From Bidens hawaiensis (taxonomy: Eukaryota > Streptophyta > Magnoliopsida > Asterales > Asteraceae), in the NCBI GenBank assembly GCA_021521415.1, contig JAIQDT010010040.1, positions 21,983-85,982 of the forward strand: a stretch of 64,000 nt of DNA. The letters run 5' to 3'. The translations under genes were made by a program, and so were the position numbers. The notes under the pieces are model-generated. The model was not told where the DNA came from and searched no databases. It saw nothing but the letters and a program-made list of their open reading frames with translations. Positions 45,343-58,973 of the stretch are shown here, piece after piece (the first letter of the stretch is position 1; every line of letters starts with the position of its first letter).

Positions 45343-45350
45343 CTTTTCAA

Positions 45351-45386
45351 ACCCGAAAATCCGACCCATTTTAAATTTCCGGTTTT

Positions 45387-45420
<34 letters not shown>

Positions 45421-45870
45421 TCATGTTATATTGTATTTGTCATTTTTATTGGTATTTGAATTTGTATTGTTAAACCAACCCGTTTCGTCGTTTCAATGAA
45501 TTCTTATTTGTCGTTCATCAATAATATAATAATCACGATGATTTACGTTTATCGTTCATTCGTGTTCTTTTCATTTTGTTCAACTAACGAAACTCCGGGA
45601 TTTAAAGTTTTTATTTAAACGATCCTCAAACTATACGGACATAATACGAAAATATCCAGGAAATTATTTACTTTCAATGCATCAGTAAAGCATTTCAAAG
45701 TTCCGGGTCCAATATATAATTATACTTTAATTCTTGACCATAAATGTAAATTATTCAAAATATAATATAATATATAAAATATCCCAACCCTCCCGTCCCC
45801 GTTTCCCCGTTTTCCCTTCTTGAGGGTTGGGATGGATTTGGGTTAGTGTTCAAATAATTTTCGTTTAATA
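45351..45870. other. AT-rich DNA with (TA)n microsatellite
   Basis: A TA run lies at about 45390-45417. No gene or paired termini seen. Confidence 0.6.
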
Positions 45871-45990
45871 CTAGAGTTTGGTTCAGTTGGTTGATGCTTG
45901 TTAGTTTAAGACAGTGGCATGTCCAGGCGTACAGGTTGAGCCTTCCAAGGACCGTTTTTCATTTTTTTTTTCATTTTATTTATTTATGTA
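45871..45990 (+). mobile_element. SINE-like tRNA-derived segment
   Basis: GGTTCAGTTGGTTGATGC (45880-45897) fits an RNA polymerase III A box and AGGTTGAGCCTTCC (45933-45946) fits a B box, at tRNA-like spacing. T-rich sequence follows, as in Au-type plant SINEs. A cloverleaf with closed stems is not evident, so this is not a functional tRNA gene. A similar antisense segment lies at 54310-54385. Confidence 0.5.
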
Positions 45991-46930
45991 TTTATTTATT
46001 TTACTTATGTTATTTTGTTTTACTCAAATATAAATATTCAGATAAATCTATAACAAAAAAACTAAGATTATATTTGTACGTTTAACGAACCGAACCTCAT
46101 TAAACCTTCAAATAAATTAACGATTAACATTTCCATACATGTATATGAAATATATAAATTTTAACATATATTTATAAATTTATATTTCTAAATTTAAAAA
46201 ACTAAATTTTAAATAAGTAAATAAATAAATAAACTAAAAATGGTTTTACTCGTCTAAACGAACCAATCACCGCTAAACGTTTAAAAAAACAGGTTATTCG
46301 ATAATATATAATATTAAATTAGCTTGTTATTGTCTAAAAATCAGAATATTTAAATTGTTAATTTCACTTTTATGAAGGAGCTTAAAGCTTTTAGGTTAGT
46401 ATGAAAAGCTCCACATTTGAATGCTTAAAATTCCAAGATATATACATATAGTATTATGTTTTTTTAGTTATGCCCATTTTGGTCATTTTATACATTTTAT
46501 TAAAAGCTCCAGCTACTGATGACTAGGTATATTTAGTGTATTTTAGCGTATTAAGTAGTTAGTTCCGGTTAAATTATAGTGTGCACTTTTGTACTTGAAG
46601 CGTATTTCTGTATTTCAGGTCTTTAGATGCTAAGGATGAAGCAATATACAAGCTTGGATTGACGTATGAGAGGAGCAGAATTGTTCGGCACGTATTTCGA
46701 TGCATAAAACAAGTAAACAACCAAAATTCCCTACTAAGAGGTACTGTTGCGCTACGCGACGGGCTGAAGACTCTTCCTTCACGCTACGCGAAGGAGTTAT
46801 AAATCAAGACCCGACTATTTTGACCTTCACACTATACGAAGGATTGTGAAGAAGGTCTTCGCGCTACAAGAAGAAGTTAAAGACTGCTAAAAATAACTAA
46901 TTATGATTTTCAGCCCCATTCAACATATCT
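45991..46930. other. Retroelement-derived flank with CGCTACGCGAAGG motifs
   Basis: AT-rich to about 46540, then sequence that looks like LTR/UTR of a gypsy element, including CGCTACGCGACGGG, ACGCTACGCGAAGGAG and CTTCGCGCTACAAG at 46748-46870. It continues at 48924-48972 after the solo LTR. TATCT at 46926-46930 is the target duplication. Confidence 0.45.
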
Positions 46931-48918
46931 TGTAACGCCCGTCAACTTCCGGTTTAATGATTTAGCGCGTGTAAAGTATGTATAACTCTCGGGACTTAAC
47001 CGACGTTTCCCGGAAACCTGGTCGTCATCTCGCTACGTTAAAACACTTAACCTTCCTTACAAGTTGCCAAATCTTACAAATTCGAGGGACTTGGATGAAA
47101 AATATTTGTATTATATCAATAAACAAAAAAATTAAACCCTAACCCTAGCTGATATCCGATCGGCGCAAGACCAGCCCCTCCCCCCTTCATTGCTTTGACT
47201 TTTTGATCAATTCCAAGCTCCTAAAAGTAGTTCAAGGTATGTACTACAATCCCTAACACTCTTTTCGTTCACCCCTAATCGTTTTGATGCTCAATTTTGC
47301 CGATACTTTTTGTTGGACAGATTTCGGCCAAGGTGTAATTGACCCACTTCCCATGGATAAAAATTAGAGTTTCTGGTGTAGAAAGATTCTCAGGTATGAC
47401 ATTTACATCGTATTAAAATTTCGTGGCCATTGGAGGTGTTTAGGTCAGTCAATCGATTTTAGTTCGAAAACTAGGGTTTATCGGGTGTAGAATTGTCAAT
47501 TGTTGAGTTTGATGCGTTAATCGACTGAATGACCAACCGAATCAGTTTTCATGGCCCTAGGGGAGTCTAAGGGCTGTGGGAAAATTATTTTTTTGATACT
47601 CGGGGCTGTTTTGGTTGGTGATTGGTCAATCGAGTCGGCAGTGCGCGAATTTTCGTTTAAATGTTAAATTGAGAGTTATAAAAAGGAACCGTCAACTCTA
47701 TCAACTCGGGTGACATAATTATGATGTATGAAAAGATTTAAATGGGAATTTGGTCCATTTGGGGCAGATTTGTTTGGGAATTGGTTTTAAGATTTATTAC
47801 GCACGTATTCGACTCGATTTGATTACCGGCGGGTGAGTTGTGCATCATGGTTAGCCCCGACCATAATCGGGTGGATTTGGTTAATTGAAAGGTTTTAGGG
47901 GCTGAGGTAAAGTAATTGGGTATGGGTTGGGCCTCGGGCCAAGTTGTTGGGCCTCGGGCCAAAGTGTTGGGCTTGAACGGCCCATTAGGCAAGTGTGTTC
48001 TTACGGTCCAGTTTAGTGATGCGTTGCGTGCAATTTATAGGCCCTTGCTTGTGAGTGAGTACTTTGGGAGTCCTTAGCTCGTTGCCGGTGTTTGGTTGAT
48101 CTCAGGTGAGTTCTTGATGCCCCATTTAACTCTTTTTAAGTTTTGGGCTAACATGCACACCTAAGCGATTTTGCTTGATGAAATGTTTTAAACGATTTTA
48201 CATAGGCTTACTAGTATTGGTAGGCCTTGGAATGTTAAAGAATGTGTGTATGTGTATATATATTATGGAATGGCCAATATTTGGCAAATGTTGTAGTCGT
48301 CTCGACTACTGAATGTTGCGTATGTCTACTTTGTGTTTGCATACGCTGAATGTTACGTGTTTGGGTTGTACGTTTGCTCGACCCTAAATGTTATTATTGA
48401 ATGTTACATATATATATATTTATATATATAGGAATGTACGTATAGAGATGTTTATGCGTAAGGATGATTATTTATTAAATGTGATGACCTAACTGATGTA
48501 TTTCCGATTATAGTTTTAAAACCGTTGGAATGATTATTAAGACTTTTGTTACTTATTTAAAACTTGAACTCACTCAGCTTAAGCTGACTTTGTGTGCATG
48601 TTAGTGTGAGTTTCAGGTTAGGAAGAGGATGCCTTATCGCTTGAACGTGCACGAAGCTACTTGGACGGTGAAGGGCATACGGGATTTGAAGATTTTATTA
48701 TTAAACATTTATTTTTTAAAATTTTTATTAAAGATAATTATGTTGGTTTTGGGCAAAATTCCCGGGTTTTGGGAACTTATTTTGTTATTTACGTTTTCCG
48801 CAGAATTATACTCTGTGATGCTTATTTTAATGAAAAGAATTGTTTTTAAGTTTAATTATTTTTACGAGTGTTTTGAATGATTACCAACTGTGGGGTTCCC
48901 GGGGTTCGGGGCCTTACA
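46931..48918 (+). mobile_element. Solo LTR (family F1), TSD TATCT
   Basis: A 1988-bp LTR starting TGTAACGCCCGTCAAC and ending GGGGTTCGGGGCCTTACA, flanked by TATCT at 46926-46930 and 48919-48923. Closest relative in the window is 1-813. Orientation is plus by homology with the LTR next to the primer site at 1800. Confidence 0.93.
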
Positions 48919-48972
48919 TATCTTCTCTTCCAACAGCCATAGACGACCTAGAGGGCGATTTTGCATCATCTC

Positions 48973-49705
48973 TGTCACACCCCGACTCAGGGCCTAGGAG
49001 TGTGACACCCAGTTGGTACCTGTTTTTATCAGATTTGCGGGTTTATTTTAGCGAAAGACTTTGTAAAATATTAATTTACATTGAAAACTTACTCGGGAAT
49101 TAAATACCCGCGTATTTAGTTACAAAATATTGTTTTTATATTATTACAAGGATTATATTCAAAATTGAGCCATCTTGTATCGCTATCATCTCTCTTCATT
49201 ACTCTAATCCTTGTCTATAGTTACCTGCACTTAATTACCTGCAATGGTTGGGAAAAATACGTCAGCGATGAGCTGATGAAATGTTGACTGACTCTTAAAA
49301 GAATTTATAACAGTCGTTAAATACAAATATAGTTTTCTGCTTCACAATTTTAGTAGGAATACCAGTCATTCCCGGGATTTGTACCACTGCCCTACACACA
49401 CAATTCAAGAGTTCCCCGAGTTACATAGCCCCTGTTTGGAGATAACATTCCCCGAGCTATGCAACCCTGATCGGAGAACCAGTTGGGAGTGACTTATTTT
49501 TGTATGTCTGTTTAGTCAGTTATGTTTGGATCCAGACACGTGTGTAATCAGTCTGAGTTACCTTTTATTTTCTATTTTATATTGTAACGATTTTGGAAAT
49601 TTGTAATCTCATGCAAATATTTATCAGACTCTTTGCAATAAACAACCTGTTTACTACAAGAGTAAAAGTTGTTCTGTCTATAAAAGGTTTAACGTATTCA
49701 CCTGT
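48973..49705 (-). repeat. LTR C, first part (family F6)
   Basis: It starts TGTCACACCCCGACTCAGGG, a true LTR end. It is cut at 49710 by the next solo LTR and resumes at 52776. An internal short repeat TGTGACACCC lies near 49010. Confidence 0.65.
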
Positions 49706-49710
49706 GATTG

Positions 49711-52700
49711 TGTCACACCCCGACTAGCACAATGCGGAAGCGTAAAACGGGAATGTAACAGACACCTTTTGTATCAACACATTGTTTATAAAGAAACATC
49801 ACAAACTAATTTACAATATATTACAATTCATTGTTCTATCATCGTTTTACATTCTAGGCGATACAAACAAAACTAGTTCGTTAACTATACGATCTTACTA
49901 CTAACACCCTTGCTTCTATTCACATAGCATCAACCACACACCTTGGGCATGTAACAGATCACCAAATCATTCCGATTTAGGTACACTTGAAAAGTAGTTT
50001 AAAACGGGTCAACTACTAGAGTTTGTGAGTTTCACGAGTTTCAAGAAAACAGTTATGAGTATTCACAAGTTAACACTTGTAATCATGAAATAAGTATGTA
50101 TGTATATAAATGATGTAATTATGCTAAGCTACAGTGAAGCCTGGACTGTTCGTGCTGCGTGCCTCCATTTCCCACGCTCAATCAACCACTGTGGCTCCCC
50201 TTCCGCCAAATTATGCCCCAAGTAGCTATGTCTAACACTACAAAGTTGGTTCGTAAAAATATGGACATGTGCAAACGGGATAATGTCTCAGCAACCGTGC
50301 TGGCCCCGCCTGGGTTTGTCAAACCAATAGTACTATTCACAGGCCACCGGCTCGAAGTTAATCACTGTGTTAATGGGGACTTTCATGTGTTAGCACTTAG
50401 ATAATTCACATCATCACATGTTTCAGATAAGTATATAGATATAAGCAAACATGCTTTTCACCCCAAAAGTTCGTAAAACAGTTCAGAAAGTGGGGTCATG
50501 AAACTCACTGTTTAGTAGATAATCAGTAGCACGTCGGTTCGAGGTTTGTGTAACTTGAAATCACGGTTTCCTATAATCAATATTATAATAATATTAATAT
50601 TTTAATATTATTATAATCTCAATACTAAACTGGGCTGTATAACTAATCTGAGTATAGCTGGAACGCCCAGAAAGTGGCAATGGGCTTAGGTTGTGATGTT
50701 GTTCAATGTCTAATACTTAAAACCGAACTTGGCTCAGATTCTCGTTTTCCCAGCTGGGCCAAGTTGTTCGTTTACGCGTTCAGAAAACAGTTATGGGGAA
50801 ATAAGCTTGGGTAAATGTATTGGTTAATAAAATGATTAAGTTATAATGAAAGATCACATATTGGGGTTCCCGATTAGCTACGGGGCCCGGTTCCGTTTAT
50901 TCAGTTTGATTTAAGAAGAAAGGCGCACAATCTATCCGGATTGTCCAGATTTCTCATAGAAAAGTTGGTTTTTACTTAATTAATCCAAAAATATGATTTT
51001 TGATCACTCTTGGTGTTCTGATATTCCCGCAGGTTCGTTAGTCGCGAACTTGCCGGTTTTTATAAAAACTGAATTTGTTTAATCTTTAAATTAGCATAAT
51101 TAATTAAGAATTAATCATTAAATTATGAAAATTTAGCCACTTATCAATTAAAATATGTAGATTTTTATAAAAATATTTCTGGAATTATTTACTGATTTAT
51201 TAATTTATAAAAATTCATTTTATCAGCTATATTTCGCCTGAAAATCGTCCGTTTATCGCAAAAAAATTCCAAAAATTCAACAAAAATTTCTGAATACTCA
51301 AATTATGTCCCAAAACAACATGTATCAATTACAGAATGTAAAAAGCTCGTGCAATATTCTTTTCGGCCCAAATTCGGCTATAAAAATTCACACAAACGTA
51401 TATGCACAAAATACCTATAGACTTCTCCAAATGATCCCAAAATTCATATGTAATCAAAATACATTAATTGTGAGTTCCCAGAAAAGTTTCATAATTTTTG
51501 AAGCATTTTAACTATTTTTCCCCATTAAACGTCCCAATTCGGTAATAAATTCGCCAAATATTCTCGGATGGTCGAAAAGTTACCAAATTTGAACAGGGAC
51601 TCAATGACATGGCCCCTTATGTCCTTGAAAAATTTCAAGGCCTAATAATATGCACATCACAACCTTAACATAAACAGCCCGTAAGCGAGTGTTTCGGCAT
51701 TACCTTAGCGGTTTTGGTTCGTTTCCGTCTTTCTAATCAACTTTTCAAGCTCTTGTGCTCCTATGTAGGCTAGATACAAGTCCTATATCACAAACCAAGC
51801 AAGCTTCATCAATATAACAGCCCTTTAACTTAGGGTTTCGGCTAGGGTATAAAAACGAACTTTTGAACCGTAAAAATGCCGTTTCAACCCTTTAATCCAT
51901 GTTTATGGCCAAAAAAACTATCAAAACAGGTTCCTTACCATGTGTATGATCAAAACATGTTTATGGACCATTTTTATGAGTTTTACACGGTTAGGAATGA
52001 TTTTTGGCAATCAAAATATGTTTATTTGGTATTAATCAATGTTAAACAAGTGTAGAAGTAGCTTATTTAAGTTGTTACCTTAGGGTTTTGGAAGAAATCT
52101 GTAGATTTTTATTGCAGCTGCTTGGACTTCAACTTTTTATCAAATAGAATGAATAAACAAGCTTAAGGAGTAAGTTTTATAAAAAAATAGGGGTGGGGTG
52201 TGGATTGCGACCGGAAGGGTGGTTTGGGCCCCCTTGGGCCCATTTTGGCCCAACAATCTATTTTTACAAGCCTAAATACGAAAATCGCAGTCCAAATTTA
52301 GTTCGGGTTTTGTTTTTGGCGCGAAAAACTTATCGGGTGCGACAAACAGCGCGAAAACGAGTGTTTTTCGGCTAGTTTTGTGTAAAATTATGAAAACATA
52401 CTGTACGTTTGTAAAAATAAAAAATATTTTCACGGATGACTTAAAACATTTCAATTAAGTGTTTGGTAAGTCTTTTTCGGCTTAACGGATGACACAATGC
52501 TTGGTTTGTAACTATCTTTCGCGTTTAAATCTATAGCGGGTAATTAAACGAGCATGTTTTCGTTTAACTTGTTTGCTATCGAACTAAGGCCATGTTACTA
52601 ATATTTTAGCTTATATTAAACGTATATCACTTATAGATGCCCCCCCCCGGAATATCTGGGTCATAATCCGACCCGTTTGGTTAATCGTTCGCTTGTTACG

Positions 52701-52770
52701 CAAAAATCGTTTATTTGCTTAATCGGTAAATACCAACTGAGGTGTACCTTGTTTTGGCTCAAATATCACA
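49711..52770 (-). mobile_element. Solo LTR B (family F3), TSD GATTG
   Basis: A 3060-bp LTR starting TGTCACACCCCGACTAGC and ending CTCAAATATCACA, flanked by GATTG at 49706-49710 and 52771-52775. It is the full-length relative of LTR A (5889-7727 plus 27828-28079), in opposite orientation. No coding sequence seen. A C-run lies at about 52642-52650. Confidence 0.92.
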
Positions 52771-52775
52771 GATTG

Positions 52776-52950
52776 TCAGTTCGGTGTCGTTTGAAAACAT
52801 TTCCTGCTTGTCTGATGTTAACCTTTATTTGAAATAGGTTTGTATAAATACCTTGATAGCGTTTCTTGATTAATCTACAGATTTTAAATATGATTTAACC
52901 TTGATAGAGTTATAGTCGTTTTATGAAAATATAGTTGTATTTACATATGA
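52776..52950 (-). repeat. LTR C, second part
   Basis: It directly follows the second GATTG and so continues LTR C. It is cut at 52950 by the next LTR; its other terminus was not found. Confidence 0.55.
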
Positions 52951-55384
52951 TGTAACGCCCCGGCTAAAGCGGAAACGCCCGAGTGTGACGTATAGATTGT
53001 TCAAAACATATGTGACACTATTAAGTGACAATATTATCATTAATTCATTAATACTTCAAATACGCAAGTTTAAACAAGTAATACAAGGAAAACAAATACA
53101 ACAAGCAGTATGTTCATTTGTTTAAATAACCTAAGTCTAGTATCTTCTCCGTATGTCATTTTCTACTAACAGTACCTGTAGCATATATATAAAATAATGT
53201 CAACTATATGAATAGTTGGTGAGTTCACACAGTTTGATATAATATGTAAAAATCATACAATTCCATGAAACTTGTGAGAAGTATAACTACAGAGCATGCA
53301 AGGGTTCTTTACACTTGAATCAATGGCCCTGAGTGTAAAGAACAAACGAAGGTCCTTTCCGGTTGATAACAACCAACGTACTCGGATAATGAGGTCCCTT
53401 TTCCACTCGAAACAATGGTCCTGAGTGCAAAGGCGAGCGTATGATTATACTTATTGAGGCAACCACTTGCGCACGTAAGCAAATAACCAAGTAAACACAC
53501 AAGTCCATGTAATGGATTGTAGTTTGTAAATGAAATCATAAATACTTTGCATTTTGTAGGATACATATGCTACCCCCAAAAGTCATAAAAGAGTAAAAAG
53601 AGGGCGTGAGAAGCTCACCTTTGAAATAGATGCTAAACAAGAGACGAAATCCGAAAGCAACCGAAAGTGCGTTAAAGGACCCAAAACGATTGAACTTCTC
53701 GAACTATAACTACAACAAAAACGAAATCTAACTAACGGGATTTGTAAAAGTTATACAATTTGGATAAAGGGTTTAGTATTATTTTAATGTATTTTATTAG
53801 CGTTTTAATATTATTTTAAACTTAAACGGATTTTAACGATTTATATTGTTTTAATATTATTTAATTAATAATCTAATAATAATACGAAGCACTAATTTTA
53901 ATGATAGTTTTTAACTCGAAAAGGATTATGTTAACGGATTACAAAGTTTACGAAATGAATAAATAATATAATATTACCTGGGTTTTACGAAACTTGTGAA
54001 AAGTTGGTTTTTGAATGCGAAATAATAAAATATAATTTAAGAACTTATATTATTTATAGCTTTTATCGGTTTTAAAATTTATCACGAATATGATTATTTA
54101 ATATATTTTAGACATTAACAGAAAGTAGTAAAATGTTAGCGGTTTGTCGCGAGACGGAAACGAAAAGTTAATATTTAAATGAAAGGTGATAAATTTTAGT
54201 TATAATTAATTTTATTTATATAAAATTATTTTATTTGATTTATAATACTTTTTATTTAATTTATTTGTTTTAAATACATAAAAAAAGAATGTTTTAAAAA
54301 AACTAAATAAAATGTCCTGACCCTGGTTTCAAACTCGGGTCTGTCTGTGTACATCCCTAAATATTAACCAACTGAACTAGTATATTAATTGTTTAAGGAA
54401 TAGAAAAAGAAACCGATAAGTTAACATGAAAACTTCATCATTTCCATTATTCAAGACCCTAGCTTTTTATCCTCTTAATCCATTCCATGAACGTTGAATT
54501 AATGTTAGGGTTTTTGATTATCGGTTGAAAACGATGCAAAAGCACATTTAAATTACCTGGATTGGTCAAGGATTGCTAAAGAACGATAGTGGCCATAAAA
54601 ACGATCCTTGGACGAGCAATTATAGATTACAGTGAGTTTGTTTGATTAAATTGGTGTTACAGGCAAGTTTGGTTGATGGTTTTCATCCTATTTATACTAG
54701 TAATTGGGTCGCAGGACATTTAATTGCTGTTAATGCGTTTTGGTTTAAGTCTGGCCGATTAACGGATGATCACTGGTCATTTACAGCTAATTAGACTGGG
54801 TTATGTGTTAATAACGATGATTACGGATTACTTATTACGTTCCAAAGATGTTATAACGAATTTATTGGTCAATACACGAGTTTTACGGCTAGATTACAGG
54901 TCGCCGGATGTGGATTCCGGCCGCTGGCAAGGAGTAGCCGGAAAAACGGGCCTGGGGGTGGGGCTGGGTTAATTGTTATTTTAATATAATATTTTAAAAC
55001 AAAATTTACGCAAATAACCCATCACCTATCAAGGTTTATTAAAGCAGTATTAAGTTAAATTTTACCCTTTGCACCTTGAAGTTTAAAATTACTTTAGGGT
55101 TAGAAAATTAAAATGCTATTTACGAATTTGGATTCCTGAACTTTGAGATGTATAAGAGACGAAATAAAAGTTATAATATGCTTGAATTATTTTGTTATAT
55201 TATAGTCGTAAAGTTTGCAAATTGTTTAAATATTAATACCCGGAGTCTCGTTAATTGAAAAAACGAATAGAAAACGAACGATAGGTGTATCGTGCATAAT
55301 AAATTAACGATGAACATTAAAAACGAATATAATGAGACAAGGAAACGGTCAATTTAACGAGTGCAAATACAACCCAATTATAAT
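52951..55384 (-). repeat. LTR D (family F7), right end uncertain
   Basis: It starts TGTAACGCCCCGGCTAAAGC. A pair of related blocks lies at about 53310-53430 (CAATGGCCCTGAGTGTAAAG and CAATGGTCCTGAGTGCAAAG). The right boundary is where Athila RT sequence begins, about 55385. No duplication of the left flank (TATGA) was found there, so the right side is truncated or rearranged. No gene seen. Confidence 0.5.
54310..54385 (-). mobile_element. SINE-like tRNA-derived segment, antisense
   Basis: On the minus strand TAGTTCAGTTGGTTAAT is an A-box match and GAGTTTGAAACCAGGG is a B-box match, followed by T-rich sequence. Same arrangement as at 45871-45990. Confidence 0.5.
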
Positions 55385-56850
55385 AAATAAAATAAAACTT
55401 CTGACCTGATAGTTTCTTGATGATTTGGTCAATGAACGGTAATGGAAAGTGGTCCTTAGACGTTGCCGCATTCAGCTTTCTATAATCAACACAAATTCAC
55501 CTCCCGGTTACCGGTCGGGTGGCAATCTCCTCACCTTTCTCATTACGGGTTATCTGGATAACTGCTTCTTCGGAACCGTATGTGTTGGACTTACCCATGT
55601 ACTGTCTGAAATCAGGAAAATGATGCCCGCATCCAACCACTTCAATACTTCCTTTTTCATAACTTCCCGCATATTTGGATTCAACCGTCTTTGCGCATCA
55701 TGAGCGGGTTTTACCTCGACATCCGTGATGATTTGTGCTTAATGATGGATGGGCTGATCCCTCTCAAATTCGTTATCGTCCAACCAATAGCCGCATTGTG
55801 CTCCTTCAAGACTTCCAACAATGCCCTATCTTGCCTCTTTTCCAAATTCGAGGCGATGATGGCCGGTAAAGTCTCTCCTTTCCCCAAAAACACATACTTT
55901 AGGTGTTTCGGGTGCTCCTTCAACTCCACAACCGGCGGACTTTCAAGTGATGGTCTCAACTTAGAATTGATTGTGTATTGTAATCTTTCAACCTGTTGAG
56001 ACCATGGTGGTTTCCTAATACTCGCAGCGTATAACTCAACTGCCTCTTCTTCTGCTTGCAACTGTAATGAATGCTCGACTGTTTCCCTATAACAAATAGC
56101 ACACTCCTCTGTGGCATCTTCCTCACTTTCGTGAGGGTTCAACCCATTAATGACTTCATCCGTAAAGCATTCATCATTCACCAGAGGGTTAGACACGTTT
56201 AAATACACATTAAGTCGAAAATTTTTATTACCAAAATCCATATCCATTACCCCGGGTCAACTGTCACCTGGTCTAGAACCACGAAGTCAACCGGGTAATA
56301 AAAATCCTCAATCATCACAACCACATCAGTCACAATTCCCAAAAAGCTTACGTGTCAAATCGGCCAACACCACGGTGGTGTTAGCTTTTCTAAGTGGACC
56401 AAAATCGTATTGGTCGTAAAAGCTTCCCGGGAGAATACTCAACCCGGATCCAAGATCTAACAACGCCCTTGTCATTTTTTAATCGCCCACTTGAATGGGT
56501 ATAATTGGCGTTCCCGAATCATTTAGCTTGGGTGGGAGGATACCCGTAAAAGCCAAACTCACATTTGCAGTTAAATCAATTTGTTTGGGCAATTTATGAG
56601 TTCGCTTTTGAGTGTAAAAGTCTTTTAAATATTTAGCATACGCAGGGACTTGTTTAATAGCATCTTTGAGGGGTAAGTGATTTTAACTTGCTTAAATATT
56701 TCCCACATTTCCTCCTGTTGTGGGCCCCTTTTCTTAAGTGTTGATGAGGTCTCGGGATTCACCAATTCCCGAGGGAACGAAACTGTTTTATTCATTAAAC
56801 CCCATCTCCTTGGCGGTTGGTGTTGTTACTGATTCATTTATGTATTTATT
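55385..56850 (-). pseudogene. Athila/Tat-type gypsy protease and N-terminal RT, truncated
   Basis: Reading leftward from 56850: a LPKQIDLTANVSLAF stretch, the protease active site (ALLDLGSGLSILPGS, about 56440-56475; the family norm is DLGAS), several stops, an open 178-codon part from 56247, and RT lead-in (KHLKYVFLGKGETLPAIIAS, then NAAIGWTITNLRGISPS at about 55745-55800). RT continues past stops and frame changes to the DYRKLNAATSKDHFPLPFID motif at about 55420-55480, then breaks off near LSGQKFYF at about 55385. The rest of RT, RNase H and integrase are missing. PR before RT and the residues seen fit Ty3/gypsy of the Athila/Tat group. Confidence 0.8.
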
Positions 56851-56852
56851 AG

Positions 56853-58973
56853 TTACTTTTTTCGGTTTATTATTTGGTTCAATTTCGACCTCATCTTCAC
56901 TTTTCCCATCTTCATCAAGTCCTTCACCACAACCTCAACAGACGGTGGTGGAGCTACCGCGTTATTATAAACCTTAACGCTCTTAAGGGTACTTACCTGG
57001 TTGATGTGGGCACTCTTTCCATTTGAAGAACTGTTACCATGTTGATTCGGGTTTTTGAATGTGTCGCTCGGTAGCTTCTTCGGATCTTTCTTCAAAGTGG
57101 CCAACTCTTCAGCCAATTGGCTCATCTGGTTTATCTCTTGTAGTGTTCGCCTTATCTTGAATCTCCATCCTACGACTCAAATCATTCAATAATGTCAGTA
57201 TTTTAGAATCTTTTGATGAACCTTGACCTTGAGTCGCCCCTTGACCTTGCTGACCTTGCTGGCAATTCTTTTAATAGCCTTTGTTGTATCCCCCCCCCCC
57301 TACATAATCTCTTTTATTGTACCCGCTTTGACCATTTCCCCCATTGTTCCCATATTGTCTTTGGTTTGACTGATATCCTGCTCCTTGAGAACTACCTTGA
57401 AAATTCGGGTTTTGTTGCATATTCGTGTTTCCATAACTGAAGTTGGGGTGGTTTCGAAGGCCTGGGTGGCAGGTATTTGAATTCATGTTGTTATTATTGT
57501 TGTTGTACCTCCTTTCCCCTTGCACAAAATCTGTCTCCCCTTCTTCCTCTTCCTTGTCTTCTGTCACAACTTTGTAACTTTCCACTTCATGGCCTAACTC
57601 TCCACAACCTTTGCAAACCGGGTAAGCTCTACCCGACTTCCCTTTCTCTCTCGTACCCATAACCATCAACTGATCAATTTTTCTTTCCAGACGTGCCATA
57701 CGATCATCTGAACCCCCACTCTCCACTGCTTACACAACCGTCCTCTTTACCATTCGGTTTGACTGAGCCTGTCTTTTTGAGTTCATAGCATGTCTCTCCA
57801 AATGCTACCAATCTTCATTTTCATCATTGGTAAAAAACGACCCATTTGTGGTCGAATAAAGATCACACACATCATCATTAGATAACCCATCATGAAAGGC
57901 TTTAATTAATTCCCACAATGCTATCCCATGATGAGGACAGGTTCTCAATAATCGATTGAATCTTGTGAAAGCTTCATGAAACATTTCGCTCGTTCCTTGC
58001 TGAAAATCTTGGATGGCGGTTCGGGCTTCGGATGCTCTTTGTGGTGTATAGCATTCATCTAGAAATTGTTGAGCCAAATCTTGCCACATGTAGATGCTTG
58101 CTGAAGGCAAGGATAAGAACCAACACTTCAGTGTATCCTTCAGACTGAATTGAAACACAACCAACTTGACTTCATTTGCAGTGAACCCTTGACTTGAGAT
58201 GGTGTCACATATGGCATTGAACTCGCTCAAGTGAAGGTATGATTCTTATGTAGCGTTCCCATGAAGTGTAGGCATCCCGGTTAAACTGCTTTGCCGTATC
58301 GAAAACGTTCCTCCATCTCTAACCGGAATAAAAATGGGTAGTGCGTTCGTAGCCACTTGTGGAATGAAGTGACTTTGAACTCCCTAAACGGGTGGTGGAA
58401 TAAACGCCCCCGGGACTCCATTATAAAACTCGTACTCGGGAATGTGTGGCTCATGAATCTCTTAACTTCTTTATGCTCTGGGGTTTCTTGGTTGTTGTAA
58501 TGGCTCGGGTGTTCGGTTGTGGTGGGGTTTTTGTTGTTGTTGTTGTTGTTGTTGTTGTCTTCTGTAATACCGGCCCCCATGAACGTCTTCCAACTCTTCC
58601 TCATCCTCAAACTCTTCAAAATCATCAAATAAACTCTGCCGATTAGCAACCCTTTCAAACTCAAATTCAACCCAGTTGTTTGGTGGTTCAAACCTGATTG
58701 ACCGATCATCTCTCATGTGGAATTTTCTCTGATTCGGTCACCATCTTTATGATTTCGGTTAAGTGGTGGAATATCATTGGGTGGGATGCTTTGTGGAATG
58801 GGTTGTTCTTGGTTTTGAGGTGGGCCTTGGTTTTCAGGTTGAAACAAAGGTGGGCCTTGATAATTTTCCAGATGGTCCATATCTTCTTGTTTTGGCTTTG
58901 AGGTTTCACCGTTTCTTTGAATTGCTTGGTTTCTTCTTGCGGATTTTTCGGTTTCCAAATCAAACTGCAGCAC
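56853..58973 (-). pseudogene. Athila/Tat-type gypsy gag, broken
   Basis: Open parts 58973-58713, 58716-58471, 58230-57805, 57726-57271 and 57125-56853 lie in order in changing frames. The N-terminus is Gln/Pro-rich and has a run of nine Gln from a CAA repeat (about 58533-58560). The Retrotrans_gag core is clear in the third part (DTLKCWFLSLPSASIYMWQD, then FTRFNRLLRTCPHHG). One zinc-knuckle-like motif follows (CKGCGELGHEVES). A C-run on the plus strand at 57290-57301 marks a likely slippage frameshift. Defects include TAG/TAA stops between parts. Confidence 0.8.

Noticed and set aside
45880..45950. Possible tRNA gene
   Set aside because: A and B boxes are present but acceptor and anticodon stems do not close; better read as a SINE head.
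54321..54380. Possible antisense tRNA gene
   Set aside because: Same reason: no closed cloverleaf and a T-rich tail typical of a SINE.
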